A stretch of DNA of 64,000 bases from DATJBF01 sp035515475 (GCA_035515475.1 DATJBF010000047.1:1-64000), one strand, 5' to 3'. Shown: positions 7,916 to 18,002, numbered from the stretch's first letter. Notes: a model not told the origin generated them from the letters alone. Program-made: numbers and translations.

Positions 7916-9825
7916 GAAAGTGGAGCCGCCCCATCTCGGTCCATGAACGTCTCGAACCACAGTTCCAGCGTTACCAGCGCCCACAGGCGCAAAGCATAAT
8001 CTTCGTACCCCTGCTCGTTGGCGTCGTAGATTGCCTTCACGGCATTGATGTCGACCAACCCGCGATCGCGGAAACGCTGTCCGAACAGCATATCATAGAT
8101 CGGCCCGCGATAGTCTTTCTTGATCCACGCCCGCACCGGGCCGCTGAAGCCGGCTTTCTTGCGGGAAACGATCGCCGACGGCAGCCACGGGGCGACGGCC
8201 CGCTTGTAAACGCACTTTTGCTGACTCCCGCTGACCTTGTAGCGTCCGGGTAGCGCCATGACGCGCTCCACCAGCCGATAGTCCAGCAGCGGCTCGCGCA
8301 CTTCGACTGAGGCGGCCATGCTGCATTTATCGGCATAGGCAAGGTTCAAACAGGGCAGGAACGTCTTGATGTCGAGATAGAGGATCCGATTGAGCAGTTC
8401 CATGCCCGCGGCCCGTCGGAGGTAACCCAGATGTTGGTCGTATACCTCCTCATATCCGACGCGGCGGCCCAACAGTCGCTGCAGTTCCTCGGGGGTGTAG
8501 TAAGACGAAAAGCCGAGGTAAGACTCCTCGAACGAGAAATGAGCGCTCCGCAAGAACTTCTTCAGATTTCGCAGCCGCGGTGACATCCGGTCGGCCCGGG
8601 AGATGTGCATCCGCGTCACGGCGCGCCCGATCGCACCCCGCAACACTGCCGGAGCCTTGCGGTACTGAATCGCCAGGCTGGTCGCCAGATGGCGCGGATA
8701 ACCGCCAAACAACTCTTCGCCGCCAACCCCCATCAGCATCACGGTCGCCTTGCGCTTGGCAGCACGACAAATCAGGAACGTGGAGATCGCCGCGGGATCA
8801 GCCAAGGGTTCATCGAGGTGCCAGACGAGTTTCGGCCAGTGCTCAAAGCCGGACGGCTCCAACTCGATCTCGTTGTAGTCCAGCGGTTGCGATCGGCTGG
8901 CCATCAGCCGCGCGTAGCGCATGTCATCGGGAATGATGTCGAGGGCCAGATCTTGGGGTCGGAACCCGACGGTGAACGTGATGATCGAGTCGCGCGTGTG
9001 CTGCCGGGCCATCGCCAGAATCGTGCTCGAGTCCAGCCCGCCGCTCAGGAACACCCCGAGCGGAACGTCGCTAATGAGGCGTTCCCGCACAGACTCGCCG
9101 AGAAGCCGGGCCACGTCGCGCTTGGCGGCATACAGCGGCGCCCGGCTGGTGACGATCTGCGCCACGTCCCACCACGGCTCGATCCGTGATTGGCCGGCGC
9201 GCCAGACGAGCTTGTGGCCCGGTGGAAGCTTCTTCACGCCACGAAACAGCGTGTCGGGGTCCGGCACCCACAAGAACGCCAGGTATTTCGGCAGGGCGGC
9301 GGCGTTGAACTCGCGGGGCACACCGGGAAGTTGCAGCAGGGCTTTGACCTCTGAGGCAAATGCCACGCCGTCCGCCATCTCGACATAGTAGAACGGTTTC
9401 ACGCCGAGCCGGTCGCGGGCGGCGAACAGCACTTTCTCGCGTTCGTCCCAAATGGCGAAGGCAAACATACCATTCAACCGTTCGAGGCACTCTTCACCCC
9501 AAACCTCGTACGCGCGGAGAATGACTTCGGTGTCGCAGTCGGAAACAAACCGGAAGCCTTTCTGTTCCAACTCACGACGCACCTCAAGGAAGTTGTAGAT
9601 CTCCCCATTGAACACGATCCAGAACCGGCGCGACGGATCGGTCATCGGCTGATGACCGTGCGCGGAGAGATCCAAGATGCTCAACCGCCTATGGCCGAGC
9701 CAGACGTCGCCCAGGTGCTCGACGCCGTCGTCATCGGGTCCGCGATGCGCCATCGTGTTGAGCGCACGCCGAAAGAGTGGCTCGGCAATCGGCTGGCGAC
9801 GAATCAGGCCGAGAATTCCGCACAT
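7912..9825 (-). CDS. asnB: Asparagine synthase (glutamine-hydrolysing)-like amidotransferase
   Basis: 637 aa, full length. The N-terminal glutaminase domain carries the nucleophile Cys2 (MCGILGL) and the class II signatures HRGPDD and FNGEIYN. The C-terminal synthetase domain has the ATP pyrophosphatase motif FLSGGLDSS (259-267) and GVGGEELFGGYPRH. In free-standing form it makes asparagine. Inside polysaccharide operons, AsnB-like enzymes are believed to amidate uronic-acid carboxylates. Here the gene is embedded between a HisC-like aminotransferase (22-base overlap) and the bi-domain oxidoreductase (ATGA overlap), which favours a role in sugar modification. That role is inferred. Confidence 0.88.
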   Translation of the reverse strand: MCGILGLIRRQPIAEPLFRRALNTMAHRGPDDDGVEHLGDVWLGHRRLSILDLSAHGHQPMTDPSRRFWIVFNGEIYNFLEVRRELEQKGFRFVSDCDTEVILRAYEVWGEECLERLNGMFAFAIWDEREKVLFAARDRLGVKPFYYVEMADGVAFASEVKALLQLPGVPREFNAAALPKYLAFLWVPDPDTLFRGVKKLPPGHKLVWRAGQSRIEPWWDVAQIVTSRAPLYAAKRDVARLLGESVRERLISDVPLGVFLSGGLDSSTILAMARQHTRDSIITFTVGFRPQDLALDIIPDDMRYARLMASRSQPLDYNEIELEPSGFEHWPKLVWHLDEPLADPAAISTFLICRAAKRKATVMLMGVGGEELFGGYPRHLATSLAIQYRKAPAVLRGAIGRAVTRMHISRADRMSPRLRNLKKFLRSAHFSFEESYLGFSSYYTPEELQRLLGRRVGYEEVYDQHLGYLRRAAGMELLNRILYLDIKTFLPCLNLAYADKCSMAASVEVREPLLDYRLVERVMALPGRYKVSGSQQKCVYKRAVAPWLPSAIVSRKKAGFSGPVRAWIKKDYRGPIYDMLFGQRFRDRGLVDINAVKAIYDANEQGYEDYALRLWALVTLELWFETFMDRDGAAPLS

Positions 9826-10895
9826 AGTTCGGTAACGATCTCCAGAAATCGCCGCGCCTGGGCGGTGGTCCCGATGGTCACCCGGAGGTGTCCGTTTAGT
9901 TGTGGAACGGAATCTTTGTTGCCGACGTATACCTGGCGGGCGGCCAGAATCTCGACAGCTTTCTTCGGATTTGGCACCTGCCAGAGAATGAAGTTACCGT
10001 AACAGAAACGCGCCACGAATCCGAGGCGGTTCAGGCCATCCACCAGTGTCCGGCGGGCCTGGTTGCACTCGGCGACGAACGCGCGCATGTAGTCCACGTC
10101 CTGGATTGCGGCGTGAGCCGCGACCTGCGTCAGCCCGTTGACGGCCCACGGGGCGAGCGCGCGCGCCGCGACTTCCAAGACGGACGGTTGAGCCACCAGA
10201 TAGCCGCAGCGCATGCCGGCCAGCGAAAACGCTTTCGAAAAGGAGCGCAGGATGACCAGGTTCGGAAATTCATCGAGCACGTCCACCACGGTCACGCCGT
10301 AGAACTCGTGGTACGCCTCGTCCAGCAAGACCAATGTGTCCCGGCGCTTCCGAAGCAGCGCCAACAGTTTCTCGCGGGGATACCCGATGCCCGTTGGGTT
10401 GTTGGGATTGGCGAGGTAGATCAGCTTGTACGCCTCGTCACGGCGCGTGAGTTCGTCGAAGTCCGGATTGAATGGCTCGGAGAAATAGAAGTGTTCGATT
10501 CGCGCCTGCTGCAGTTTGCATTGCACTTCAAAAACGTCATACACGGGGGAACAAATCAGCACCGGATCGCCGCTGCCGACGAATGCGCGGGCGAACACTT
10601 CCATCGCCATGTTGGAGCCGTTGGTGACCATGAGCCGCTCCGCAGGGACGTTCAGATAGCGCCCAATGGAACGCCGCAGTTCGGCGCAACTGCTGTCCGG
10701 GTACCAGTTCAGCATGTTGTCCCGCGTCAGGGCCGAGCGGAGCGCCTGCAACACCTTCGGCGACGGCGGCACAAGGCACTCGTTGAGATCCAGCTTGAGC
10801 ACTTCGGGCGTGGAGGCCACCGGCTCTTTCGCGTGATAACCCTTCAGGCCCGAGACGTGCGCGGGAATGAATCGCTGGAGATCAAACTGGCTCAT
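9804..10895 (-). CDS. PLP-dependent aminotransferase (HisC-like, fold type I)
   Basis: 363 aa. Related to histidinol-phosphate and threonine-phosphate aminotransferases. Motifs are LDLNECLVPPSP near residue 35, LANPNNPTG (161-169), LLDEAYHEFYG, and RSFSKAFSLAGMR with PLP lysine Lys221. No other his genes are nearby and the gene is translationally coupled to the asnB-like gene and the PHP gene. It therefore probably aminates a sugar or small-molecule substituent for the polysaccharide rather than making histidine. The exact substrate cannot be read from sequence. Confidence 0.82.
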   Translation of the reverse strand: MSQFDLQRFIPAHVSGLKGYHAKEPVASTPEVLKLDLNECLVPPSPKVLQALRSALTRDNMLNWYPDSSCAELRRSIGRYLNVPAERLMVTNGSNMAMEVFARAFVGSGDPVLICSPVYDVFEVQCKLQQARIEHFYFSEPFNPDFDELTRRDEAYKLIYLANPNNPTGIGYPREKLLALLRKRRDTLVLLDEAYHEFYGVTVVDVLDEFPNLVILRSFSKAFSLAGMRCGYLVAQPSVLEVAARALAPWAVNGLTQVAAHAAIQDVDYMRAFVAECNQARRTLVDGLNRLGFVARFCYGNFILWQVPNPKKAVEILAARQVYVGNKDSVPQLNGHLRVTIGTTAQARRFLEIVTELCAEFSA

Positions 10896-11659
10896 GCATC
10901 GAGTTCCTTTCGCAACGGCTCCTGGCAGCCGGCGGCCACTTGCCGTTGGAAGCGTAGCCAGTTAACATGTTTGGCCAGTTTCCGCAAGGGCTTTGGTACC
11001 GCCGGCCGCAGGCTTCGCCCCGTCTGGGCGCGGAACCGCGCGTCGGCCAGATGCAACGCCGACAGGTCTTGGGCCGGACCGAACAATTTGCGCGGCGCGC
11101 GACGCAGGATGTCGGGCGTCAGCGCGCCGGTCTCGTGTGGAAACACGACGCATGTCCGGCCGACGTCGACCAGATAATGCGCGTCGCTGCCGACGAGCGC
11201 CGGCAACTGCCGGGCCCGCGCCAGTTCCATCGCCCGGGCATTGCGTTCGGGCGGCTCGAACCCGTTGCAGACCTCCAGCCCGTCCACCCGCGACAGGAGC
11301 TGCTCATCAGCGCCGTCGCGAAGGAGTCCGGCGCCGGGCTGGAATGGGTGCGGCAACAGCACAAACCCGCCCTGGGCATGGATTTCATCGACCGCCTCCA
11401 ACGCGGTTCGGGCCGTCGGCCGGCGTTGGAGGAACAAGCCAATGAGATGCGTTCCCCCGTCGAGCGAGATTTCGCAGCCGACGATGATTTCGAGGTCCTG
11501 CGCCAGATCGCGCGCGCGCAGAGCGCCTTCGATGGCATCGTGGTCGGTAATGGCAAGGTGCGTCAACCCCCGGTGGCGGGCCATATCAATCACTGCCGCC
11601 ACGGACGCAAAGCAGTCGTGCGAGTACCGGGTGTGACAATGGAAATCGGCGCTGATCAT
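10892..11659 (-). CDS. PHP-domain metal-dependent phosphoesterase-like protein
   Basis: 255 aa. The PHP fold is shown by DFHCHTRYSHD (5-15), LAITDHDAIEGA (36-47), EISLDGGTHLIGLF, LPHPFQPG and VGSDAHYL, which supply the His and Asp metal ligands of the trinuclear site. PHP proteins hydrolyse phosphoesters; relatives in capsule loci (CpsB/Wzb-type) are protein tyrosine phosphatases, others act on small nucleotides. It has ATGA overlaps with both the CapK-like gene upstream and the HisC-like gene downstream, so it is part of the same coupled unit. The substrate is unknown. Confidence 0.85.
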   Translation of the reverse strand: MISADFHCHTRYSHDCFASVAAVIDMARHRGLTHLAITDHDAIEGALRARDLAQDLEIIVGCEISLDGGTHLIGLFLQRRPTARTALEAVDEIHAQGGFVLLPHPFQPGAGLLRDGADEQLLSRVDGLEVCNGFEPPERNARAMELARARQLPALVGSDAHYLVDVGRTCVVFPHETGALTPDILRRAPRKLFGPAQDLSALHLADARFRAQTGRSLRPAVPKPLRKLAKHVNWLRFQRQVAAGCQEPLRKELDA

Positions 11660-12984
11660 CGTTTCACCAGCGAGACGACGTTGCGGATCTTGCCGCTCGG
11701 TTCGGGTTTGATTTCCTCGACGAACTCAAACTCGATGGTGACGCGCTCGCCCAGAAAGCGCTCGAGTTTCTGCCGCAAACCTGCCAGATCGGTATCCGTC
11801 AGTTCTCGGGCGCGGACGAGACGGACGGTGACTGCGTTGGAATCGGTCTGGACGACCTGGAACTGGCGGATCTTCTCGTAGGTTTCGAACAGCGTGTAAA
11901 ACCGGACGGACGGTATGAATTTCCGGTCGCCGGTGACGATCAGATCGTCGACGCGTCCGAGAATTCGTGCGATGCACGGCAGGCCCCGTCCACAAGGGCA
12001 CGGGTTGGCGGCCGGAACAGCCAGGTCGCCAAGATCGTAGCGGATCAGCGGCATGGCATGATTGATCAGGCCCGTGCCGACGATCCGATGAACCGTGGCA
12101 CCGGATGCGTCCTGCTGCGGCAGAAACTCGAGGATCCCTCCCTCGACGTTGATGTGATACAGACCGCGCTGTTCGCATTGACAGGCGGTCGCGATCCGCT
12201 CGTTGCTGCCCCACCAGTCGAACACGGGGCAGCGGAGGACCCGCTCGATGGTGGTCTTCATTTCGATCGAGAGCGTCTCACTGGAACTGAGCACGGCGCG
12301 CGGCGAGTGGACCGCCAAGCCGTCACTGGCAACGAATTGGGCGAAAATGTAGATCGATGACGGATACCCGCGAACGAACTCCGGCCGGAAGCGATTGAAT
12401 TCTTCCACATACGCGCGGAGGTTGGCAGGTTTCATGTCATACACGCTGAAGAACAGCGTCCGCTGCCGTCGATCATATTTCCAAAGGGGATCGTGCTCGG
12501 TCGGCGGGATGTAGGAGCGAAACGCCACGATGCGCTCTCCCGTGCGATAACCGGCCCAACGCCAGAAGCGGATCGAGTACGCCATCTCATAGGCTTTCTG
12601 TTCGGCCGTCAGCAGGAACCGCAGCGGCATGCCCGTCGAACCGCTGGTGTGATCCTCATACACCGCCCGGGCGCCGTGCTGCTGGTTGATGAGGTCGCTG
12701 AGCCGTTCGCGGACCGTCTGCTTCTCCAATACCGGCAAACGCTGCAAGTCCGACAGCTCGCGAAAATCGTCGGGCGTGACGCCCAGCTTGCGAAACAGGC
12801 TGCGGTAGTAGGGTACGCTTTGTGCCGCCTCCCGCAGGAGTGCCTTCAGTTTGACGAACTGGTCAGCGCGCAACTCGTCGGAGGTCCGCCACTGGGACTC
12901 CTGCAGCTTCCGTGCGTAGATCCAGTAACCCCAGGCATAACGCTGCACCGGGCTCGGTTGTTCATAGGTTTGTAGAGTGCTCAT
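11656..12984 (-). CDS. CapK/PaaK-like adenylate-forming enzyme (first copy)
   Basis: 442 aa from ATG 12984 (an upstream in-frame start at 13044 adds 20 residues). Related to phenylacetate-CoA ligase and to CapK of capsule clusters. Signatures are DHTSGSTGMPLRF (the AMP-binding loop, about residue 110), WWGSNERIATACQCEQRG, LIRYDLGDLAVPAANPCPCGRGLP and the C-terminal GKIRNVV. The cysteines in CPCGRGLPC resemble a metal site common in this subgroup. It probably activates a carboxylate for attachment to the glycan. A second family member is at 37425-38744; these two paralogues are clearly different sequences. Confidence 0.82.
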   Translation of the reverse strand: MSTLQTYEQPSPVQRYAWGYWIYARKLQESQWRTSDELRADQFVKLKALLREAAQSVPYYRSLFRKLGVTPDDFRELSDLQRLPVLEKQTVRERLSDLINQQHGARAVYEDHTSGSTGMPLRFLLTAEQKAYEMAYSIRFWRWAGYRTGERIVAFRSYIPPTEHDPLWKYDRRQRTLFFSVYDMKPANLRAYVEEFNRFRPEFVRGYPSSIYIFAQFVASDGLAVHSPRAVLSSSETLSIEMKTTIERVLRCPVFDWWGSNERIATACQCEQRGLYHINVEGGILEFLPQQDASGATVHRIVGTGLINHAMPLIRYDLGDLAVPAANPCPCGRGLPCIARILGRVDDLIVTGDRKFIPSVRFYTLFETYEKIRQFQVVQTDSNAVTVRLVRARELTDTDLAGLRQKLERFLGERVTIEFEFVEEIKPEPSGKIRNVVSLVKR

Positions 12985-13323
12985 GCCGTCCGCGCCGCGA
13001 TCGACGCCAAGCAACGTCGCCAAGGCCGCGCACAAAAATCCCACGAGCCACCCTTCATACCACCGTCGGCAGATTGGCCATGAACCCGCTCAGAGCGAGT
13101 GCCAATGGTTGAAGCTTTGACAAAATCACAGCCAAAGTGGCTCAAGAATCATTCAAACTCTACAGTCTGGAAAAAGAAATAGCAACGGTTTCGGCGCGGA
13201 CCACGTCGTTGCCCATCAACCCCGTCAATACCATCGGCGGACATGGCTGCTCCTTGTCGGCGGCCCGCGCAATGAATTGGCCAGGGGGAACCGATCAGCT
13301 TTGCCGGGACGGAAACGCGGCTG
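12985..13323. other. Intergenic region inside the minus-strand run
   Basis: No confident gene. A 31-codon minus-strand frame at 13149-13244 is preceded by AAGGAG five bases before its ATG, but it is too short and too odd in composition to call. No terminator or promoter of good quality is seen. The DegT gene ends at 13324, so this gap could hold a promoter for the CapK-like unit. Confidence 0.5.
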
Positions 13324-14430
13324 TCACTTGCCCCCGGCGATTTCGGCCAAAGCCGTCGCGGCACATTCGACCTGCTCGGTCTTCATTTCGGGGAACAACG
13401 GCAGGCTGAACACGCGCTCGCAGGCGCGTTCGGCATGGGGAAAACTGCCCCGCCGATAACCGAGCGGCGCATACGCTTTCTGCAGGTGCAACGGAATCGG
13501 GTAATGAATGGCACTCTGAATCCCGCGCGTTTCCAGCGCCGCGCGAACGGCGTCGCGGTTCTCGACGTAGACGACGAACAGATGATACACGGTTTCGTTC
13601 TGTGGATCGTCCTCGGGGCACTCGACGCGGGCGTTGGCCAGCACCGTTCTGTAGCGCCCCGAGAATCGCTGGCGTTTCGCAGTCCACTCATCGAGGTGTT
13701 TCAGCTTGACCCGCAACACGGCACCTTGAATCCCGTCCATCCGGTAGTTGTAGCCGATCTGGTCGTGGAAATAGCGCCGCGCCTGCCCATGATCGCGCAT
13801 CGCCCGAGCAAACTGTGCGATTCGTTCGTCGTCGGTGGTCAATGCGCCGCCTTCTCCATACGCTCCGAGGTTCTTACCCGGATAGAAACTGAACGCGGCC
13901 GACTGGCCAAACCCACCGACCCGTTTGCCGCGGTAACGTGCGCCATGGGCCTGGCAAGCATCTTCGATCACTACCAAGCGGCGACGCCTGGCGACGTCCA
14001 AAACCGCGTCGAGATCAACCGGACGACCGTATAAATGGACCGGCACGATCGCCTTGGTCCGGCTGGTGATCGCTGGTTCGATTCCCTTCGGATCGATGTT
14101 GGCCGTGGCCGGATCGATATCCACAAATACCGGTTTCGCTCCCGTGTACGAAATCGCCTCGGCCGTAGCCATAAACGTATTCGGTGTGGTAATGACCTCA
14201 TCCCCGGCTTGCACGCCCGCGGCCAGCAGACCGAGGTGCAACGCGCTGGTGCCACTGTTCAGTGCGACGCAGTATTTCGTTTCACAGTACGCCGCGAATT
14301 CTTTCTCAAACTGGACAACTTCGTCGCCGAGGATGAACGAGGCGTTGCGGCAGACCCGGTCCAGCGCAGCGAGGATCTCTTCGCGCAGCTCGCCGTACTG
14401 GGCTTTCAAATCGAAGTAGGGGACATTCAT
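13324..14430 (-). CDS. DegT/DnrJ/EryC1-family sugar aminotransferase
   Basis: 368 aa from ATG 14430; an extension to 14538 lacks the family start. Enzymes of this family transaminate keto-sugars on nucleotide carriers, using PLP. Motifs are NVPYFDLKAQY at the N-terminus, ALNSGTSALHLGL, ITTPNTFMATAEAI, VIEDACQAHGA, and the PLP lysine in FSFYPGKNLGAYGEGG (Lys186). The likely product is a nucleotide amino sugar for the polysaccharide. The partner dehydrogenase could be one of the Gfo/Idh genes in the locus. Regiochemistry (C3 or C4 amination) is not determinable. Confidence 0.9.
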   Translation of the reverse strand: MNVPYFDLKAQYGELREEILAALDRVCRNASFILGDEVVQFEKEFAAYCETKYCVALNSGTSALHLGLLAAGVQAGDEVITTPNTFMATAEAISYTGAKPVFVDIDPATANIDPKGIEPAITSRTKAIVPVHLYGRPVDLDAVLDVARRRRLVVIEDACQAHGARYRGKRVGGFGQSAAFSFYPGKNLGAYGEGGALTTDDERIAQFARAMRDHGQARRYFHDQIGYNYRMDGIQGAVLRVKLKHLDEWTAKRQRFSGRYRTVLANARVECPEDDPQNETVYHLFVVYVENRDAVRAALETRGIQSAIHYPIPLHLQKAYAPLGYRRGSFPHAERACERVFSLPLFPEMKTEQVECAATALAEIAGGK

Positions 14431-14589
14431 GCTAGACGATTCTTTCCTTTCGGCATTTCTACCCTTTTCGTTCCCGGTTGTCCATAGAGCACCTCCACCG
14501 GCACGGTCGCGCCTATTTGACAGGATGACCCGCCCCACCCGGTGGCCTGACTGGGAACGACCGGGCCGACCAAATTCGGTGCCCCACGC

Positions 14590-17016
14590 TCACGCCCGTG
14601 GGCGGCGCCGGAGCGCAAGCCAGAACCCAACAACCGTGACGCAGATGACCGTGCCCAGCGAAATCCCCGCCCCGACGCGGAATGATAGCGGAGCGTAATA
14701 AAATTCCACCTCGGATTCTCCTGGTGGGACGAACACCGCCCGCAGTACATAGTCGGCGCGGTAGAGCATCGTATCCTGGCCGTTGCGGCGCGCTCGCCAG
14801 CCCGGGTAAAACGTGTCCGACAACACCAAGAACCCGTCTTGCTCACAGCGCACGTCGACCACAATGCGCTGAGCGCCGTACTGTTTGACCTCGACATCCG
14901 CCCGCTGCGTGGACTCCGACGGGCCGGGCGCAGCCACGGGCGCTTCACGTTCTATGAAAACGGTGGCCCCGGGGTCAAAGCGCCCAGCCGTCATCCGATC
15001 CAGAACTCGCTTGTGGTCGGGCTCGACATCCCAGCGGGGAATGAATTGTAGGCGGGGGAGACAAGTCTTGTTGAGATACAACCGAACACCATCGTCTTCG
15101 GCGCGCAGTTTGAAGCGGTCGGCGGGCAACGAAACCGACGGATCGGTGACGACGTACTTCACATTCTGCAGGTCCAACAAGCGGTTGAACTCATCGTGGG
15201 TCCTGTTTGGCAAGGAAGGAACAGCTCTCGGGGAAAGTGATTCATAGCCGCCCAACGTGGGCAGCCCGTACACCATCAGAATATTGTTCGGCAAGAATAA
15301 GTCTCCCTTGTTTGCCCACTGATACACTCGGAACAGTCCGGAATCGGCTTGCACGGGCGCCAGAATGCGCAACGGGGGAAACAATGGGTGCTTCGCCAAA
15401 TTCACCTGGGGGAGCCAACCACGACCCAACACCGTAAGATCCGCGACCGAAAATCCGATCACAACGATCCACAGCACAGCACGACTGATCCGACGCCGCG
15501 CGTACTCGTTCCAGAACGCCGCCACTGCGCATATGCTCGTGAGCGGCAGCCAGAACACCACGTTTGACAGGCGGAAATGGTCGAGGAACAACGGCACGCG
15601 CGCCTCCAGCCAACCCGTGCAACTGGCAAAAGCCGACCCCCCGGCGTGACTGAGAACGTACCGTCGCCCGGCAGAGACCAGTTCGTCGCGTCGAAAATGC
15701 ACCAGGCACTGCACGACCGCCAGACCGCAGGCGACCAGCAGGCAAAGCCCTAACATCACTGTCAATGTCCGCCGAATCTTGCGCAGATCTTCATTCAGCG
15801 AGGCCACCAATGCGTCGGCCCCATAGGCCGCGAGGGCCGCCATTGCAAACACAAAGACGATAAAGACCCGGTGATATAAATACTTCACCAGCGGCGTAAG
15901 GAAGACGATCGCCAGCACACATACTGCCACACCAAGCAGGCCCCGCGCGCGCCGGTCGCGAATCAAGACCGCGCCCACGACGGCCAGGGTGAACGGAACG
16001 GCACCAATATACCCGGTGAAGTCTCCCATGGTGGCCCCGATAACCTTGAGCACGTCGTACGATTCCGGTGAGCCGGCCAGCGCGGGAAACAGAAACGTGA
16101 TCATCAGCGGTGGCCCGAGGAGCAGATGTTTGATGCCAACGGGCGTCGCCCCGGCTGTTTGGACGTATTTTCCCCCTCCCTCTGAGGTCAACAGTTCCAA
16201 CGTCGGCAACCACTGCGCGGAAGCCACGAGCACCCCCACCAGATACACCACCGCGCTGCGCAGCAGCAGTTGATTCCGCCGGATCGGATCGTTCCAAGGC
16301 AGGCTGAAAATGAAATAGCCCACACATAACAGGCCGATGTGGCTGGCGGCCTGGATACTGCCGCTGATAAAGGCCACCCCCAACACGATCCCCGCTGCCA
16401 AGGAGTACGGCCATGAGTTCAGGCGGGCTGAGCGCTCAAATAACAGCAGCACCAAGGGCGCCCAAACAAGTGTGCTCGGCTCGCGCCAGTACCACATCAC
16501 GAAGGCGCTGTTGAGCGCGTACGCACAGCCACCCAGAAACGCCGCGCATCGGGACCGCTCCAATTCCCGCAACAAGGCGAACATCCAGATCCCTCCCAGT
16601 ACGAATTCCAACACGACACCGAGGCTCAGCGCACGTTCCGCCGACATGAACAGGTACAGAATCTTGAACGGGCTGAGCGCCGCCTGATGGCTCGCCGCCA
16701 GATATGGATGGCCGCCACAAATGTATGGATTCCAAAGGGGAATTCGCCCCGCCCGCACGCTTTGTTGCCAAAACAGTCCCCACGGGTAATCCTGCTTTGC
16801 CACATCAAAGGTGTAGTGGTTTTGCACGTCAACGTGAGTCGATCCGGCGTTGAATGGAGTGACCAGGCTGTCGAGCAGGTCCATGGGCACAAGAGAGCAC
16901 CGCTGAAAAATGGTTTCGTGGAAAAACCAAGCAATCACGCCGATCAACAGCGCCGCCCACAAGAAAGCACGGAATCGCCCCCGCGCCCGTCCTCCGATGG
17001 ACTCCATGAAATTCAT
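14590..17016 (-). CDS. YfhO-like large integral membrane protein
   Basis: 808 aa from ATG 17016 (a second ATG lies at 17007). One N-terminal membrane helix (FLWAALLIGVIAWFFHETIF) precedes a periplasmic loop with the family features FPF-like MDLLDSLVTPFNAGS and LWNPYICGGHPYLAA. About ten further helices follow up to residue 530, then a soluble periplasmic beta-rich domain (FLVLSDTFYPGWRARRNG) and a final helix. YfhO-type proteins are GT-C-fold enzymes thought to use polyprenyl-phosphate sugars to glycosylate surface polymers. The gene lies between the transaldolase and DegT genes with gaps of 133-160 bases on either side. Confidence 0.8.
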   Translation of the reverse strand: MNFMESIGGRARGRFRAFLWAALLIGVIAWFFHETIFQRCSLVPMDLLDSLVTPFNAGSTHVDVQNHYTFDVAKQDYPWGLFWQQSVRAGRIPLWNPYICGGHPYLAASHQAALSPFKILYLFMSAERALSLGVVLEFVLGGIWMFALLRELERSRCAAFLGGCAYALNSAFVMWYWREPSTLVWAPLVLLLFERSARLNSWPYSLAAGIVLGVAFISGSIQAASHIGLLCVGYFIFSLPWNDPIRRNQLLLRSAVVYLVGVLVASAQWLPTLELLTSEGGGKYVQTAGATPVGIKHLLLGPPLMITFLFPALAGSPESYDVLKVIGATMGDFTGYIGAVPFTLAVVGAVLIRDRRARGLLGVAVCVLAIVFLTPLVKYLYHRVFIVFVFAMAALAAYGADALVASLNEDLRKIRRTLTVMLGLCLLVACGLAVVQCLVHFRRDELVSAGRRYVLSHAGGSAFASCTGWLEARVPLFLDHFRLSNVVFWLPLTSICAVAAFWNEYARRRISRAVLWIVVIGFSVADLTVLGRGWLPQVNLAKHPLFPPLRILAPVQADSGLFRVYQWANKGDLFLPNNILMVYGLPTLGGYESLSPRAVPSLPNRTHDEFNRLLDLQNVKYVVTDPSVSLPADRFKLRAEDDGVRLYLNKTCLPRLQFIPRWDVEPDHKRVLDRMTAGRFDPGATVFIEREAPVAAPGPSESTQRADVEVKQYGAQRIVVDVRCEQDGFLVLSDTFYPGWRARRNGQDTMLYRADYVLRAVFVPPGESEVEFYYAPLSFRVGAGISLGTVICVTVVGFWLALRRRPRA

Positions 17017-17179
17017 GCCGGACGACCGCACCGGAGCCAACCGCAATCGTTTGCCATGCGGGACATGCTGTCGTAATTCAGGGATTTTGGCAAGTTTCCG
17101 GTATCGTTAACGCTTGATTCGCACGCCAACGAGGGAACCGGATGTCTTCGGCGGGGGCCGGGAGCAGACGGTCCCGAGC

Positions 17180-17905
17180 CTACAGCTTGTAGCCGGCAGC
17201 CCGAGCGTCTTCGGCGAACATCTTCACTGTATCCAACGACATGGCGGCGAGTCCACGTCCACACAACTTGAGCGCCTTCTTGAGGATGTCATGGGGCACG
17301 GTCACGATGTGGCAGCCGCAGTCTTCCGCTTGGAAAATGTTCAGGACCTCGCGCACGCTGGCCCACAGCAATTCCGCGTGCGACAGGTTCGCCAGCAACG
17401 CGCGGCTGGCCCGCATGATCGGCTCGGGATCGCAGCCCGTATCGGCAATGCGACCGCCGAAAACGGAAACGACCGCCGGCACCTGTGGATTCAGGGCCTG
17501 GGCGACGCCGGCCACCTGTTCCACCGTCAGAATGGCGGTGACGTTCAATTTCACGCCCTGACCGGCCAGATCTCGAATGAGCGCCAACGAGGATTCGCCG
17601 CGCGTGTTGGTGATCGGGATCTTGACGAAGACATTGCCTTGCCAGCCGCTGATCTTGAGGGCTTGGCGGCGCATCTCATCGAATTCGTCGGAAAACACTT
17701 CGAGCGAGATTGGCTTGCCTTTGACCGTCTGGAGAATGTCGCGCGCGAAGGCTTCATAGTCGTTGATTCCCGCCTTGCGCATCAACGTGGGGTTGGTGGT
17801 CAGGCCGGCGATCAGCGGATTGGCGTAAAGTTCGAGGATGCCTGCCTTGTCTGCCCCATCGGCAAAGATCTTGATGTTGAGTTGCTGCAGTGTTGTGGTG
17901 ACCAT
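17180..17905 (-). CDS. Transaldolase / fructose-6-phosphate aldolase family protein
   Basis: 241 aa, in the size range of the small transaldolase subfamily. Class I Schiff-base chemistry is expected from Lys95 in NVFVKIP. Other signatures are IKIFADGADKAGI, LTTNPTLMRKAG, NVTAILTVEQ and VSVFGGRIADTG. The family splits and transfers dihydroxyacetone units between sugar phosphates. It sits between the YfhO-like gene and the heptose module. Sedoheptulose 7-phosphate is the substrate both of transaldolase and of GmhA, so a role in precursor supply is plausible. A housekeeping role is equally possible. Confidence 0.88.
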   Translation of the reverse strand: MVTTTLQQLNIKIFADGADKAGILELYANPLIAGLTTNPTLMRKAGINDYEAFARDILQTVKGKPISLEVFSDEFDEMRRQALKISGWQGNVFVKIPITNTRGESSLALIRDLAGQGVKLNVTAILTVEQVAGVAQALNPQVPAVVSVFGGRIADTGCDPEPIMRASRALLANLSHAELLWASVREVLNIFQAEDCGCHIVTVPHDILKKALKLCGRGLAAMSLDTVKMFAEDARAAGYKL

Positions 17906-18002
17906 GCGTCGGCAACCCTAACCCATCTGCCCCGCCGCAGCAAGGATGACGTTCGCCGCCCCCAACAGATGGGCGCAGCTTGACGCTCCCACCGAATTGC
18001 AG

